A stretch of DNA of 42,782 nucleotides from assembly GCA_000697335.1 (NCBI GenBank), contig JNEM01016710.1, forward strand, positions 1-42,782, written 5' to 3'. Numbering within the stretch: position 1 is the first letter of the stretch; every line of letters starts with the position of its first letter. Origin of the DNA: Conidiobolus incongruus B7586 (Eukaryota; Entomophthoromycota; Entomophthoromycetes; Entomophthorales; Conidiobolaceae). The position numbers and the translations under genes are program-made. Below, in pieces: positions 42,374 to 42,782 of the stretch. The notes beneath the pieces are model-generated. The model ran no database searches and was not told the DNA's origin. It worked only from the letters and a program-made list of their open reading frames with translations.

Positions 42374-42782
42374 TATATTTAATTTTACACTTAGTTTAAT
42401 TAATAAAAATATAAAATGGATATTTCAAAATTTAATAAAAACCTAAAAGAAAATTAAAATAGCTATAGCTAAATTAAATTTATTAATGTATAACCATAAA
42501 TAATGTTTATTATAGTATATACTTATAATTAATAAATTTTAAATTCTTTTATATAATCTTTGTTTTAAAAATAAAAGATATTAGGTTAAGATAAATTAAT
42601 CCCTTTTATAAATTGTAATTAATAAACATTTTAAATATAAGCCAATATTAATTATTATAATAAACTATAATTTTATATAGTTTTTTAATTTAATATCTTT
42701 TGAAAAATTAATTAATAATAAATTATATATTATTATTTTAAATAAAATAATTGCTAAATAATATTTTTTAATATTAATTAAA

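Larger units (their letters stand above)
38742..42782 (+). mobile_element. mariner copy M4, split by two Tc1-like elements, cut by window end
   Basis: The left terminal repeat and first ~105 codons lie at 38742-39243, ending in the segment for the N..SMLY part of the HTH. The frame resumes at about 42374 with the L.L.LINKN..W block. It runs on through the IDES-equivalent region (42520-42545) and ILN...IF (42730 onward) to the window end. The 39244-42373 interval is occupied by Tc1-like copies C and D. The insertion point is a TA corresponding to 13819-13820 of M2. Very A/T-rich with many stops. Confidence 0.75.

Overview
The window looks like nuclear DNA of an AT-rich fungus. Long stretches are close to pure A/T, while the intact genes keep clearly higher GC at third positions. 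The two multi-exon genes have short introns (49-63 nt) with GTAAG/GTAAT-type donors and TAG acceptors. There is a eukaryotic tRNA-Gly with internal promoters, and several decayed relatives of a short-chain dehydrogenase (SDR). An early-diverging fungus such as an entomophthoralean (Conidiobolus-like) would fit. That placement is inference from style and gene content, not a demonstrated identity.

Layout. 1-1214: decayed mariner copy (minus). 2136-4892: small array of secreted Gly/Trp/His-rich repeat peptides, two intact genes (2303-2611, 4626-4892) around a dead copy (3478-3692). 5791-14629: transposon-rich, extremely AT-rich block with mariner (DD34D) copies at 5791-6990, 11800-13010 and 13308-14629 and Tc1-like (DD34E) copies at 7427-9267 and 9436-11011. 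15001-16374: decayed two-TM protein gene followed by its intact paralogue. 17280-17351: tRNA-Gly(TCC). 18279-20595 (minus): seven-exon acetyl-CoA synthetase. 20596-34267: gene-poor, with decayed gene pieces, among them clear SDR relics (26251-26963) and unidentified ones near 27.5, 28.9 and 31.0 kb. 34268-35320 (minus): intact three-exon SDR. 36774-37442 (minus): decayed secreted-protein gene. 38328-42782: mariner copies, one split by two abutting Tc1-like elements.

How the parts relate. Intact host functions are acetate activation to acetyl-CoA (ACS), an NAD(P)-dependent oxidoreductase of the retinol-dehydrogenase/WWOX-like SDR group, glycine decoding, a small two-TM membrane protein, and a secreted propeptide probably cut at Arg-Arg sites into QWGWG...NYY peptides. 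These do not form an obvious pathway. Intact genes other than ACS share a TATAAATA-type box about 75-92 bp before the ATG.

The most notable signals are the secreted peptide family and the way the DNA transposons decayed. The mariner at 13308-14629 and the Tc1-like copy at 9436-11011 each keep one reading frame end to end (345 and 339 codons) with no net frameshift, yet carry 8 and about 19 internal stops, almost all explained by C-to-T or G-to-A changes at CpA/TpG. Host pseudogenes here decay with frameshifts instead. This resembles repeat-induced point mutation or another repeat-directed deamination. All translations and alignments were made by eye.
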